From contig CM077828.1 in NCBI GenBank assembly GCA_039720395.1, forward strand, positions 26,330,717 to 26,394,716: 64,000 nucleotides of DNA. The letters are read 5' to 3'. The notes beneath the pieces are model-generated. The model had not been told where the DNA came from. It did not search any database and worked only from the letters and a program-made list of their open reading frames with translations. Origin of the DNA: Liquidambar formosana (lineage: Eukaryota; Streptophyta; Magnoliopsida; Saxifragales; Altingiaceae). Position numbers and translations under genes: made by a program. Shown here in pieces: positions 11,026 through 22,800 of the stretch (the stretch's first letter is position 1; each line of letters opens with the position of its first letter).

Positions 11026-11122
11026 TCGCTTTAAGTAACTCATATGGTATAAAGTTTTTCACCTACGAGTGCAGTCGCTTTAAGTAACTCATACGGTATA
11101 AAGTTTTTCACCTATGAGTGCG
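11026..11122 (+). repeat. Tandem duplication, 2 x 49 bp, in the copia 3' untranslated region
   Basis: A unit starting TCGCTTTAAGTAACTCATA occurs at 11026 and 11075 with only about three differences. It lies between the RNase H end and the polypurine tract. Confidence 0.85.
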
Positions 11123-11486
11123 ATTAACTTAAGACATTCAGACCCCGTCTTAAGAGCTTCCATGAAGAATAAGGTTCTTGCAAACCATAAAGTTAGCTTC
11201 ATGCTAGAAGCATAAAGGAGGACCGAATTGGATATAGCATAAATTTAATCACATTCAGTATGCTATCTTCCATACTACACAATCCATATTTGTTGGCGAT
11301 TCATGTAGACAAGTATCCTAATATTTGTAACCATAGAATGGTCATACGCTATACAGGGGTGTATTTACCTCTATGATTCAATATTGGTGATCTTGTTTGA
11401 CCGAATCATGATACTTTTCAATTTCTATGGCCACTAAAGTTATCCAATTCGGAAAATTGTTTTGTGTTTTTCAATCAATGTTACCC

Positions 11487-11497
11487 AAGTGGGAGAA
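11487..11497 (+). other. Polypurine tract of the copia element
   Basis: AAGTGGGAGAA sits directly before the TG of the right LTR, the expected place for plus-strand priming. Confidence 0.8.
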
Positions 11498-12104
11498 TGT
11501 AAGAATTTTATTTAAATTCATGTGGGCAGCCATTGATTAAATTAAAATTAATATTTTATAAAACCCAGATTGATGAGAAATTGATAACGTGATGTACCGG
11601 ATTCCCAATAAAGGTTGTGATTAATAAAGTTCATATGGGTTATGGTGCACCTTAGTCACGTGTGATCACGTGTATTGAGATATGGATAGGAATGTGTAGA
11701 TGCCTTTCTTGGTGGATAAGAAATCAACTTTCTTAATGAACAAGATAAGGATTTCTTGATGGATAAGAAAAGGATTTCTTGGTAAACAAGAAATAGCTTT
11801 CTTGTAAAGCTATTTCTTGTTGGATAAGTCATGATGGGAAGCTTATCCTATTCCATCCTTCTATAAATAGGGCATTGGTCCCCACCCTCACACATACTTA
11901 TTTAGCTCTATTCAGTATAGTCTTGCCCCATTGAAAGACAGAGAGTGTTTGTGTGGAGAGGGTGGAAGACCATTGCTGTACTACTGGATTGGTGGTTCAA
12001 AACTCTGGATTGCGCATCAATGCAGTTTTCAGGTACGCAAGAAGTGTTTAATTTTATGCATGCTTATGAACTTGGCAAATTTATCGATCTATTATATTCT
12101 AACA
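11498..12104 (+). repeat. 3' LTR of the copia element
   Basis: It is 607 bp, same length and, by line-by-line reading, same sequence as the left LTR. The target duplication CTATC follows at 12105-12109. It carries a second copy of the G-box pair, hairpin and TATA box. Confidence 0.95.
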
Positions 12105-12109
12105 CTATC

Positions 12110-12600
12110 ATCCTACAGTCATTTTGCCAAGGTGATACCTCAATGCCTAAGTGGGCGTGAGAAGTACGTGATACCAATTCCTCTGGCATATCCTAACAAA
12201 ACAAACAAGGAAAAGGACTTGACAAAGGGGGTGTCATACCCACGACATTCATGTCAAAAACAGAGTTTTGAAAACCAGAATTATTAGGTCCCAAAAACAG
12301 AGCCATACCGATCAATTAATCATGGGTGGCGCTAGAAATATCAGCTGAAATTGATTAGGAAATGCAATTCGAATGGAATTTCTACACGGAATCGATGTGG
12401 TGAAGCAATTTTGAATTGAGACCACATGTAGATATTTTGTTTGTTTGTTTTGTTTTGTTTTTTTTTTTTTTTGAAAATTTTGAAAACAAAGATCAAACAA
12501 TGGCCACGCGCTACAGCATAGCAATCCCCTTGATACATGACTTTTTGTTTGCAATATTTTGATGATGAACCTTGTTGATTTGCAGACACTGACATAGTTT
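12110..12600. other. Spacer between the copia element and the upstream-block array
   Basis: Continuation of the pre-insertion DNA from 5560. It contains a short T-rich run near 12440-12470. No gene is recognised. Confidence 0.5.
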
Positions 12601-13930
12601 CACTTAGCATCATATGGTCCAATTGTTGCAGACCATATATTGGCTTATTCGAATTAGGGGTGTTATAGTCTTTACCTAGTCCTTCAGAGGTCTTTACCTA
12701 GGCGAGTGGAAACTGCCTAGCAAGCCCTTGTTTTCTTTCTCCTCGTCTTCAAACTGGTCTGATCCTGACAACGACCTAGCCAAGAAGGAAAAAAAATAAA
12801 AAAAATAAAAAATGCAATGGATTGTTTTAAAAGTTATACTCCGTAAAATTTTCAGAGATTACTGGCCAAGTGGGAAATATCTAATCCAAGTAGCTTGTAT
12901 ATCAAGACAAGCACCGTGAAATATATTACAATTGCACCTGCAAATTCAACACCGAGCATCAATACCCAGTTACCCACCTTAACCCAACCTTTATTGGTTT
13001 AACTCAACCTAGGCTCATATGGGAAATTTTAGGTATGAAAGCAGCAAGAGGGGACCGGCCACCTACGCGGTCCTGCCTCGGGAACTTTCAGATGCCATAC
13101 TTATTCCACTCATACAACCCACATGGTGTTGAAACCACGACTTCCAAAAACCCTTGTCGCTATATGGGGAAGGCATACCATGTGACCTGAAGCCCGGCCA
13201 ATGGCATACCATATTGATATAATGGCCTTGGCCAAAAAAAAAATGTCTCGCCCCATCTCGCAATATAATATTTCTTACTTCTCTAACTTTTCTATTGCCC
13301 CCAAATTTTTGTTCCAAAGCAAAATAAAAAAAATAAAAAAAAAAAACACATGGCGACAGCTTTTTAAAGTGACACCATTATCTAAGATCAATGAGAAATA
13401 TATACTTTTATTCTAAATTGTATTGAAAAATTGAAAATCATAGTGCAATATTTTAAATGGAAGATATACTTGCTTTAGACAAATCACAAGCGTGCCCTAG
13501 TCAAGGAACACTTACAATGCTCACACAGTTGAATGTCATTCTTAGTGATCTACTGGTGGCTGGTGCCTATTGCTCGGATTATTATTGTGCTGTTCACAAA
13601 GTTGTCATTGTTGTTCTTGTGATCTACTGGCTAGTGGCTGGTGAATATCTCTGCTCTTACTGCTCAGATTATCATTTTGTTGTTCATTCAGTTAACATTA
13701 TCATTCTTGTGATCTACTAGGTGGCTGGTGAATATCTCTGCTTCAATCTGCTGTTGAATCTCTGTTCTATACTTCTATATGCTCATTTGTTCTATATCCC
13801 GTTCGGAAAAGGTTCTTTTCTTCCTTTTCAGTTGGATTCTAGTGGAACCGTTTGCTTTTTGTTGTTCAATATCCCGTTCACATCTTATTTTGTATCTGCG
13901 TTGAAGAAAATTAATACTCCGTATAACAAA
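12600..13930 (+). repeat. Upstream-block repeat, copy A (interrupted)
   Basis: 12600-12950 matches 14430-14700 and 14860-15120: the shared TTGGCTTATTCGAAT block, then GAAACTGCCTAGCAA, then GGCCAAGTGGGAAAT. 13470-13930 matches 15125-15460: GTCAAGGAA, GGTGAATATCTCTGCT, and TTGGATTCTAGTGGAACC. About 500 bp (12950-13450) without a counterpart interrupts it. The open frame of 87 codons at 13457-13720 comes from this repeat and has no protein match. The block is related to DNA just upstream of the intact NLR, so it may be a duplicated promoter or leader. Confidence 0.7.
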
Positions 13931-14399
13931 AGAGGGTCGAAGGGATGAAAAAACTCAAAGCCTGACCAACAATCCAATATTGCTATCTAATCTCTAAGCA
14001 AAGTCTATGATATTGACTTAAAAATCAACTCCTATCGAGGGTCAAGCCTGCACGTACAAACGAGTCCACCTAAAGTTCCAATTGATCCTAGGTTGGGTTG
14101 AGCAGGGTATAAAATCAAGGGAAACAAGTTCAGGCTTTTGGTTTACTGTAAGATTCAATACCTTTTAAGGAGAAATCATTCCTACCTTTTAAGGAATGAA
14201 AATCCTTAAAATTGGAACGCACCTATTCTTTTGTATTTCATTCCCACCTCTTACCAGATATTGGAATGGAATGACTATTTTCATTCTCATTTTCATTCCT
14301 ACTCCCATTCCATTCTACTCCATTCCCCCAACGGCAATTCCATTACCTTCGAACATTTTTTTTTTTTTTGGTTTTTTTTTTTTTTGTTTTGTTTTGGAA

Positions 14400-14828
14400 A
14401 TAGCAAATAATCATCCAATGGCAAAATGAAGATAATGGTCCAATTGGTGCAGAGCATCTATTGGCTTATTCGAATAAGGTTTGTGGAGAGCCGCTTGATT
14501 GGAATTGATGAAACAGCTCCTATATTTTATGATTTCAAGAGTATTAAATAAGATTTCAGCAAGTGGAAACTGCCTAGCAAGCCCTTGTTTTCTTTCTCCT
14601 TGCCTTCAAATTGGTCCGACCCTGACCTGTAATATTTTTCAAATATTACTAGCCAAGTGGGAAATAATTAATCCAACTACCCTGTATCGAGACAAATCAC
14701 GAACATGCCCTGGTCAAGGAATACTTGCAGTGTTCATACAGTTTAATATCATTCTTGGTGATCCGTGCCCATTGCTCGGCTTATTATTGTGTTGTTCACA
14801 AAGTCGTCATCGTTGTTATGTGAAAGAG
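14400..14828 (+). repeat. Upstream-block repeat, copy B
   Basis: It begins at GCAAATAATCATCCAATGG (about 14403) and repeats with a 425-bp period into copy C (14829). It includes the TTGGCTTATTCGAAT, GAAACTGCCTAGCAA, GCCAAGTGGGAAAT and TCAAGGAATACTTG blocks in the same order as copies A and C, but lacks the right-hand part present in copies A and C. Confidence 0.75.
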
Positions 14829-15470
14829 CAAATAATTATCCAATGGCAAAATGAAGATAATGGTCCAATTGGTGTAGAGCATCTATTCACTTATTCGAAT
14901 AAGGTTTGTGGAGAGGCCCTTCATTGGAATTGATGAATCTCCTCTAATAAGATTTCAGATAGAGACTGCCTAGCAACCCCTTGTTTTCTCTCTCCTTGTC
15001 TTCAAATTGGGACCTGAGCATCCTAGCCAAGAGGGAAAAATAAAATATAAATAAATAAAAAAAGGCAGTGGTTTGTTTGTTTTCTGGCCAAGTGGGAAAT
15101 AATTAATCCAAGTACCTTGTACCTGGTCAAGGAATATTTGCTGTGTTCACACAGTTGAATATCATTCTTAGTGATCTATTAGTGACCGGTGCCCATTGCT
15201 CAGCTTATTATTGTGTTGTTTACAAAGTCGTCATCGTTGCTCTGTGATCTACTAGGTCGCTGGTGAATATCTCTGCTCCTATCTGCTGTTGAATCTCTGT
15301 TTTATATGCTCCTTTGGTCTATATAGGCGATCAACAAAGGTACGTTTGGAAAAGCTTCTTTTTCTTCCTTTCACTTGGATTCTAGTGGAACCGTTTGTTT
15401 TTTGTTGTTCGGTATTCCATTCAAATCTTATATAGCATCTGCGAAGATTAATAGAACAAAAAAGAATTGA
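14829..15470 (+). repeat. Upstream-block repeat, copy C
   Basis: Same order of blocks as copies A and B, then the right-hand part (GGTGAATATCTCTGCT at about 15256; TTGGATTCTAGTGGAACC at about 15376) shared with copy A. No coding capacity. Confidence 0.75.
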
Positions 15471-18350
15471 AGGTACGAAAGTGAAATTCCGGTTTTGCAA
15501 TACCTAGTAGGGGTTGAATAGGCATTTAAAAACTTTTCATTTTGTTTTAATTTCAAGTAACCTAATCTTTTTACCAACAATGATTGAATTATACAACAAA
15601 TAATAAAAAGCAATTAAAGATGGCATACAAGATTTTTATGTGGTGCGAAAAACAAAGGGACCTCATTTAGTTGTAATAAATCCATTATGAAATCAATGAG
15701 TAAAAGATACCTTTACAGATCCCAAGAGCTCATGTAGCTGCCTTCACTTTCATGATCTATTGATCGATATCTCCATTTTCACGGTTTTAGTCACAATTAA
15801 CTTTTTAACAAAAAGATTGTCAAATTGTTACAAATTGATTATCAACTTTTTCTGTTTTGATATTACATTGGAAAGTAATAACTAAAAGGTAATTTTCTCA
15901 TATGCGGGAAAATTACCTAGATGCCTTCTTTGTAGTTTATCTGAACTCCGCGATCCAACTGCTCCATTCGTTCGTGCTACTCCAAAAAGCAAGTGGGTAC
16001 TTCCAATGAAAAAAACAATGGGATGACAAGAAAGTAGTGGGGGACAGCTTTGACAAGATATTCAAAGATTGAAGGGAAATATTTGCTTTATGTAAATATT
16101 GGAGAGTGAAGAATACTTAGATGAGAAGGATTAAGAAAGACTAGAGAGGCAAAGAGAGGTCTTTGATCACCAGTTACCACGCACGTTGCCGTTGATCACT
16201 ACACACCTTGCGATTAAAGCCAGAAACTCATCGCCCTTACCACTGCTGTCGATCACCAAAATACGCCAAGTACGAATTCGACTCTCTTAATTATTTACAT
16301 CTCTTGTTTTTTTGGTTAGATCTTTTTTTTTTTTTTGGATAGATCTACTCTCTCTTTCCTAAGTCAACTGATTTTCTGTCAATCTAGGCCCAAAAGAATC
16401 TCATGATGTATAGATGTAGTATGAAAACATAGGTTGATTAATGGAGTTTGATAACACTAGTTCTAAAGAAAATTGCAGGAAAGTAAAGGAAAATAATAAT
16501 CTTGGAAAATTATTTTTCCACATACGTTTGGTTTATAAAAAAAGTTATGGGAGGAGAACTGGAGAAGAACCTGAGGCTTAGTAGAAGCAGATAATGAAGA
16601 GGAGGTTAAAAGTTTGCGTATAGATCTCTATTATCTTGCTGCCTTCCATGGTGAGAGAGAGGAGAACTGTAGAAGGACCTGAGGCTTCTTTCACAATTCC
16701 GGCCTTCAGAATTCCAATTACTACCGCTGACCCAAGGAATTGACGGACCCCATTTTTGGCTTAAAGATGAATTCCGTGGAATTAGACCCGAAACTACATT
16801 TCTATTTCCAACAGACCATCCAAACACGGAAATTACCCTTATTCTTATCTTTACCACTAACCCTTTTAATATCAACTAGCGATAAACTTGTGCAATGCAC
16901 GAGATAAAATACTGTAAAAAAAAATTAGTAAAAAAATAAATCAGCTTTGAACATATTACATTCCTTCTTATATATGGACAATAAGTGTTTTAGTTCGTAA
17001 ATTATCAATGTTTTCGTAAACTGGGATTTTCTCACTTCCATGATTCAGCCCCATTTTAAACCTGTTAAAACACAAACTTTAATTAATTAATCAAGATATT
17101 GAAAGGGGAAAAAAAATTTACACTAACAAAAATGCAAATCAAAATAAGATGCATAGCCACTAAGGATCATCTAGACGTGATCTTATATATGCACTTATGT
17201 TGATAAAATTCTGATAATTGATACGTACGTGGTTGCATATAAAACAATGCTACAATTAAGTATGCTTGAATGGTTTGAAGTTTACATAGATTGTGAGTTC
17301 CCTATTAGGATTTTTACTAAACGTGTGGAGACGGTAAGAAATATAAAATTACAATCTGAATATTACGATTCCTAAATGTACAAATAACTAAACTTAAAAA
17401 TCAATAGGATGACTTATCGGTTTTAGTGGCTGAAAGAAGTATGGAAGAGATTGTCGTCCTTTGAAACTGATTTCGCTCCTCCAAGAAGTTCTCTAGTAAA
17501 ATCAAAGAAGTGGCGACCAACCTCCCAGGACAAATGCACATGCACTCACAATATGAAGTCGCAATGATCGAAAGTGATCAATCTAACTCAACTCAACTCA
17601 ACTTTAAAATAATTAAAATAAAGAATTGAAGTGAATAAGAATGAGTGGCGTAATATGAGAAAAAAAAGTTCCACTAAATACTGAGTTTAATGGTGCTGAA
17701 AGATTGAGTTTAATGGCTGTAACAGTCATGTAATAAAATAAACTAAAGCAATCAAATAATAAATAAGAACGGTTCTTGCAATAATGTTCAAATGGGTAGA
17801 GGAAATGCCAAGAGCTAGTGATGCCAGCCTTAAGGACTAATAATGACTATCAAAGAGATTATACCCAACCCAAACGGCCATGTTCTACTTGTATATATGA
17901 GTGAATTACCAAAGAGATTTTTAGCATATACGACACTTATACTAATAATTGCTCACATAAGGACTATCAAAATTTGAATCATCACTTATCCCAAAATAAA
18001 AATAATAATAATTAATTATCTACTAATTTCTCCCATAAGGACTGTTACATTTACACTGATAATTGCTCACATAAGGACTATAAAAACTTGAATCATACTC
18101 AATATAATTATTTAAAAAGATTTTCAAGGATTTCAAATAGAGTTATGATTTTGTAATTAAGAGTACATTAAAAAAAAAATAATTTAACATATTCATAGAT
18201 GATGGTCAAATAATTTAATATATTTCTAATTATGGTCAAATTTCTCATGAATCTTTATATGCTAGGTGGCTTAATATATGGTCTCCAAGCTCAATGAGGC
18301 TATCCACCTCAGTGCCACATGGAGGAGTGAGAAAGTGGCTTGAACGTTAC
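15471..18350. other. AT-rich intergenic DNA without a supported gene
   Basis: No gene is recognised on either strand. An 89-codon minus-strand open frame at 16606-16875 has no family features. Imperfect repeats occur at about 17945-17985 and 18055-18097 (shared ATAATTGCTCACATAAGGAC). Confidence 0.55.

Positions 18351-18352
<2 letters not shown>

Positions 18353-18398
<46 letters not shown>
18353..18398. repeat. (AT)n microsatellite
   Basis: About 23 uninterrupted AT dinucleotides. Confidence 0.97.
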
Positions 18399-18402
<4 letters not shown>

Positions 18403-18589
18403 TATTAGATTATATGAGTATCAATGTTTCTTGATAAGCTTAATAGTTAGGAAATTTTGGTACTTTAATAATGCAATATATGGCATTGGGATGACAAATT
18501 TTGCACATACCATTCGAGTTGTCTAATTTCTATGTACTCTATTATCAAATTTGTAATTGTGCCGTTCATACACATCTCACTATCATTTT

Positions 18590-19105
18590 CCTAATCTTCT
18601 ATTGGTGAATATCTCTGCTACCATCTTGTATCGAATATCTATTATATGTTTCCTTTTTAATATATGAATAGCTTCCTTTGTGAAACTCTTTTTATTTACA
18701 CTGTGTTTGGAATGGAGGGATTTAGAGGGAATGGAAAGGAATTCATTTATTATTTTGAATTCCAGTGTTTGGAATGGAAGGATTTATAATAAGAAATGAA
18801 TTAAAAGGGATTCGATGGGATTTTGATACATGTCTTAAAATCCGACAAAAAGGGATGGAATTTCAAGGGAATTGGATTTATTAAAAGAGTTATAAGAAGA
18901 ATATAAGAAGAAGAAAAGACAATTGAATTCTTTTATTTTAAATTTCTTCCATATCAAATAGGACAAAGGGAAATGAATTCTGTTTCTATTCCTTTCCTTC
19001 CTATTAAATGAATTCTTTTTCTTTCTTTTATGACTGCCAAACACAGCGTTAATTTTTTTTACCGATTTCACATTTTATATTGCATCTGCTTTGAAAAAAA
19101 CAAAA
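18590..19105 (+). repeat. Upstream-block repeat, copy D, split by a MITE
   Basis: 18597-18698 matches the right-hand half of copies A and C (GGTGAATATCTCTGCTACC). 19049-19105 continues the same block (TTCACATTTTATATTGCATC versus TTCACATCTTATTTTGTATC in copy A). The MITE at 18699-19048 lies between the two parts. This copy is the nearest to the intact NLR. Confidence 0.65.
18699..19048. mobile_element. Tourist-like (PIF/Harbinger-type) MITE with TTA target duplication
   Basis: Ends CACTGTGTTTGG (18699-18710) and, inverted, CGCTGTGTTTGG (19037-19048) are flanked by TTA on both sides (18696-18698 and 19049-19051). The 350-bp interior is AT-rich with several GGAATGGA-type repeats and no coding capacity. 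The flanking DNA rejoins as a continuous upstream block (see copy D), which supports a real insertion. TTA duplication with this terminus is typical of PIF/Harbinger MITEs. Confidence 0.85.
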
Positions 19106-19560
19106 AAACACCCGAAAGGGAAAAAAAAGATAGTAGAAGGGAAGAAAGAAAGAAGCTAAGAAGGCAAAAAGCTCCTCTTCATTTCTTAAAAACTAATGGA
19201 CCTCCATGCCAGTAGTTTCATCCGAGGAGGGGCACGTCATCTATTTACTCGATCCAACGGATGAGTTGGTAATTCATGATGGGATCATCCAAACACATTC
19301 GTTTGGGTCTTTAAGAGTTTGGCGCACGGCGTCAAGCAGATCCTCTTGTCTCATCTTCTACCTCAAGACACCCACTTCAACAATAGGAGTATAGGACTCG
19401 ACTCTGTTCTCAGCAACATATTTTGAAGGCCACCCACCTTTCTCTACCCCTACCCCCTTGAAAAGTAAGGCTATTACAGCAATGACCTCTTCAAAATACT
19501 GATAAGATGGAACCGATTAATAACCAGACCACGTATATAAGATGAAACCCTCTCACATAT
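19106..19560 (+). promoter_or_regulatory. Likely promoter region of the intact NLR
   Basis: It contains a candidate TATA box TATATAA at 19534-19540, about 345 bp before the proposed start codon. A second AT-rich stretch (CACATATATAATG) follows at about 19555. No gene is seen here. Promoter activity is inferred. Confidence 0.45.
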
Positions 19561-19618
19561 ATAATGCTTTTTTATTTATTTTCTTGAAATTTCTTAATCT
19601 TTGTGTGTTATCAGATTA

Positions 19619-19848
19619 ATGAGGAGTTTGTTCACTTTTAGTGAGTTTTACTTCTTTATGATATGTTGCAGAGAAAGTGGGAATCGTAGAAAGTCAGCTG
19701 GTGGAAAAGAGACGGAGGAGATGTGTTTTAATAGCATGACGCTGTTAACGAAGGGTTGAATACCAAAACGACAGCGTTGGACGATCCCGCCATGTACAAC
19801 CAAGCTGAACCATTGGATCAAGTTGGGGGGGTGATGTGTCGCGCGTAG
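19619..19848 (+). promoter_or_regulatory. Two upstream open reading frames in the NLR 5' leader
   Basis: uORF1 is 19619-19759 (46 codons, begins MRSLFTFSEF). uORF2 is 19792-19848 (18 codons, begins MYNQAEPL, ends at TAG 36 bp before the main ATG). If transcription starts below the TATA box near 19534 and no leader intron removes them, both precede the main start at 19884 and would lower translation of the NLR. A leader intron is possible. Confidence 0.45.
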
Positions 19849-19883
19849 CATCAAAGTACTGGAGGTCTATTAATTTTTTAGAA

Positions 19884-22800
19884 ATGGACGAGATCCCGTC
19901 AGGCTCAGGCAAAAGGAAAAGAGGAATGGAGTTTGTTAAATCCACTGCAGTGAAAATCGGAAAATCCGTGGTTAATTCGTTCGCAGGGAAAATGGGAGAA
20001 AACGTGGTGAACGTGGTCTCGCCGATTCTTCAAGAACATTGTGGCTATGTGACTGACTACCGCAGCAACATGAAGACCCTCAAAACAGAAGTTGATGGAC
20101 TTGTTATCGTTCAAAATGAGGCGCAACATTCAGTCGATGAAGCCAGAAACAATGGGCAGGTTATCGCACCTGGCCTTGACAGCTTGCTAACAAAGGCGGA
20201 TCGGACCAAGGAAGACGTGAAGAAAATGTTCGAAGAAGAAGCCAGACTAAATAATCTGACGTTTCCAGATCCGGTTTCATGTTACAACCTTGGTAAGGAT
20301 GCAAAGACAAAGACGCAACATGTTATTGCCCTCCGAACAGAGATTGCTTCGTTAAATTTAGCAGATTTTGAATCCAGGATGTTGATTATGGAAGAAATCA
20401 TGGCAGCTCTGAAGGATGATGACATCAATGCCATTGGGATATGTGGATTAGGTGGTGTTGGGAAGACTACAATGGTGCAGAAAATTCGCAAAAGAGCAAA
20501 AGTGGAGAAATTATTTGATGAGATCGTGATGGTAGTGGTTTCCCAAAATCAAGATGTGAAAAAGATCCAAAAGGAAATTGGAGAAAAGTTAGGCTTGACG
20601 CTCAAGGAGGAGGAGGATTTAGCTGAAAGAGCAGATACGCTACGGGCGAGACTGTTGGATGGTCGGAGGGTCCTAATAATATTGGACGATGTTTGGGAGC
20701 GGCTTGATTTGAAGGAAACTGGAATTCCTTTTGGAGGTGTTTACAAGGGCTGCAAAGTCATGCTAACTTCACGAAGCATAGATGTTTGCACTATGACGGG
20801 AACTCATTCGAATTTCACAATTGGAGTACTATCAGAGCAGGAAGCCTGGAATCTGTTCAAGGAGAAGGCAGGCATTTCGATAGACTCACCTCATGATCTG
20901 AATCAGATAGCAAAGGAGGTTGTGAAAGAATGTGGTGGTTTACCGATTGCAATAGTAACCGTTGGATCGGCACTAAAAGGTAAAGATGAGCCTGTATGGA
21001 GAAATGCACTTGGAGAACTAAAGAAGGCTAACCCAGAAAACATCGAAGGAATGGAGAAATACGTGTATCAGAGTATTAAATTGAGTTATGATTTTTTGGG
21101 TTCGGAAGCGAAGTCATTTTTGTTGCTTTGTTGCCTATTTGAAGAAGATGCTGACATTTGGTTCACACAACTGGTTAGATATGGAATGGGGCTATGTTTG
21201 TTCAGAGGTATTGACTCGTTGGCAGACGCAAGAGACAGAGTATACGCGTTGATGGTCAAGCTTAAAGGTTTTTATTTATTGTTAGACAGTTCCCGTACAG
21301 AGTGTGTTAAAGTCCATGACGTAGTGCGTGATGTCATCAGGTTTATAGCGACACAAGGTAAAGAAGTTTTTATGTTTGGTGATGGTCGGGAACTGAGGGA
21401 GTGGCTAATAGAGAATACGAATAAACAACACCCTCCGCTGTCTTTGATATCTAGTAAGGACTCCACAAAACTCGTACTTTTACAACTGGGGACTCACTGG
21501 GGTGAAAGACCACAAGCGCCAGATGATTTATTTGAAGGGATGGAAGAACTTAGAGTCCTAAATTTGTGGCGTGTAGTGTTTCTTCCATCACCACCACGCT
21601 CCCTCTCTCTTTTGACGAAGCTTCAAACACTGTATCTATGTGATTGCCATTTAAAAAATGTATCGGCAATCGGAGAGCTGGAGACACTTGTAATACTCAG
21701 CTTTGGCCGTTCTTATTTGGAGGAGTTGCCTCGAGAAATTGGGAACCTGACTCGTCTAAGGATGTTAGATTTGACACAATGTAAGCTCCAAAGAATTTCA
21801 CCTGGGGTCATATCGAGCTTAAAAAGATTAGAAGAATTGTACGTCATATCGAGTTTCAATAGTCTGCAATGGGTGGTTGAAGAAGGAGGCAAAGGAGAAA
21901 ATATGGTCAACCTCACCGAGCTACTATCCTTATCCAATTTGACCCATTTAGAAACTTTTTTACCATATGCCAAATTTCCACGTGGTATCAATCATTTTAA
22001 GAACCTTGAGAGATTTTGGATATTGATAAAAGATGGTGAGAAAAGGAACTGGTCACCTAAAGAAGGCTACCGAAATAAATTGGAACTCCATCTTGACACA
22101 GAGATTCCTATTGACGGTTGGATTAATGTGCTCCTCAAGAAGACTGAAACTCTAAGGTTGACATGGAAAGGCGCCAAGAATGTTCTCAATGACCTAATAA
22201 CTCCAGAGAGTCTCGTAAAGTTGAAGTCTTTATGTCTTTATGATTGTGAGGGGCTAGAATATCTTATTGATGCAGTGGATTTCATTCCAGATAATATCTT
22301 TCCTAACTTGGAGTCACTAAAAATCGATTGTGTGGATAATTTGAAAATGATATGTCATGGTGAACTTCCAGCGAGGTCGTTCAGTGAACTGAGAAGATTG
22401 GATCTAAGGAATTTACGTGAATTGATGCATCTGTGGAAGGATCCCACTGAAGTTGTATCCCTTCGCAATCTAAGACATGTTGAGGTTGAAGGATGTCATA
22501 AATTAGAAAATCTCTTCTCACAATCCACGGCTAGTGGTCTAGAGCAACTTGAAGTTCTACAAATAAAATACTGCGATATGATAGAAGAAATTATTGCGAT
22601 GGAAAAAGGAGAATGTGGGGAAACAATTACCAAGAAGATCATATTCCCTAAACTGAGTGAGTTGCGGCTTGTGAACCTACCAAACCTCATCGGTTTTTGC
22701 AAGAAGATGGATGAGATTGAGTTTCCTCAATTAAGGACCCTCTTGCTCGAAAACCTACCAAAGCTCAGGAGTTTCTGCCCAAACATTCTGGCTTCAGAGG

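Larger units (their letters stand above)
5566..12104 (+). mobile_element. Ty1/copia LTR retrotransposon, complete structure but coding-dead
   Basis: It has two direct 607-bp LTRs with TG...CA ends (5566-6172 and 11498-12104), identical as far as I can compare them line by line. They are flanked by a 5-bp target duplication CTATC (5561-5565, 12105-12109). A primer-binding site complementary to initiator tRNA-Met (6175-6187) and a purine-rich tract just before the right LTR complete the structure. The internal order gag - integrase - reverse transcriptase - RNase H defines copia (gypsy has integrase last). Every coding domain carries stops or frameshifts, so the element cannot make its own proteins. 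Identical LTRs mean insertion was recent, so it must have been mobilised by proteins supplied in trans, unless recent gene conversion homogenised the LTRs. Confidence 0.95.

Noticed and set aside
13457..13948. Two consecutive open frames on the plus strand
   Set aside because: They arise from the upstream-block repeat; copies B and C do not preserve the frames.
16606..16875. 89-codon minus-strand frame
   Set aside because: No domain or conserved blocks; isolated in repeat-like DNA.
19836..19883. In-frame extension of the NLR from a GTG at 19836
   Set aside because: GTG is not a credible start in a plant nuclear gene; the ATG at 19884 or 19926 fits the family.
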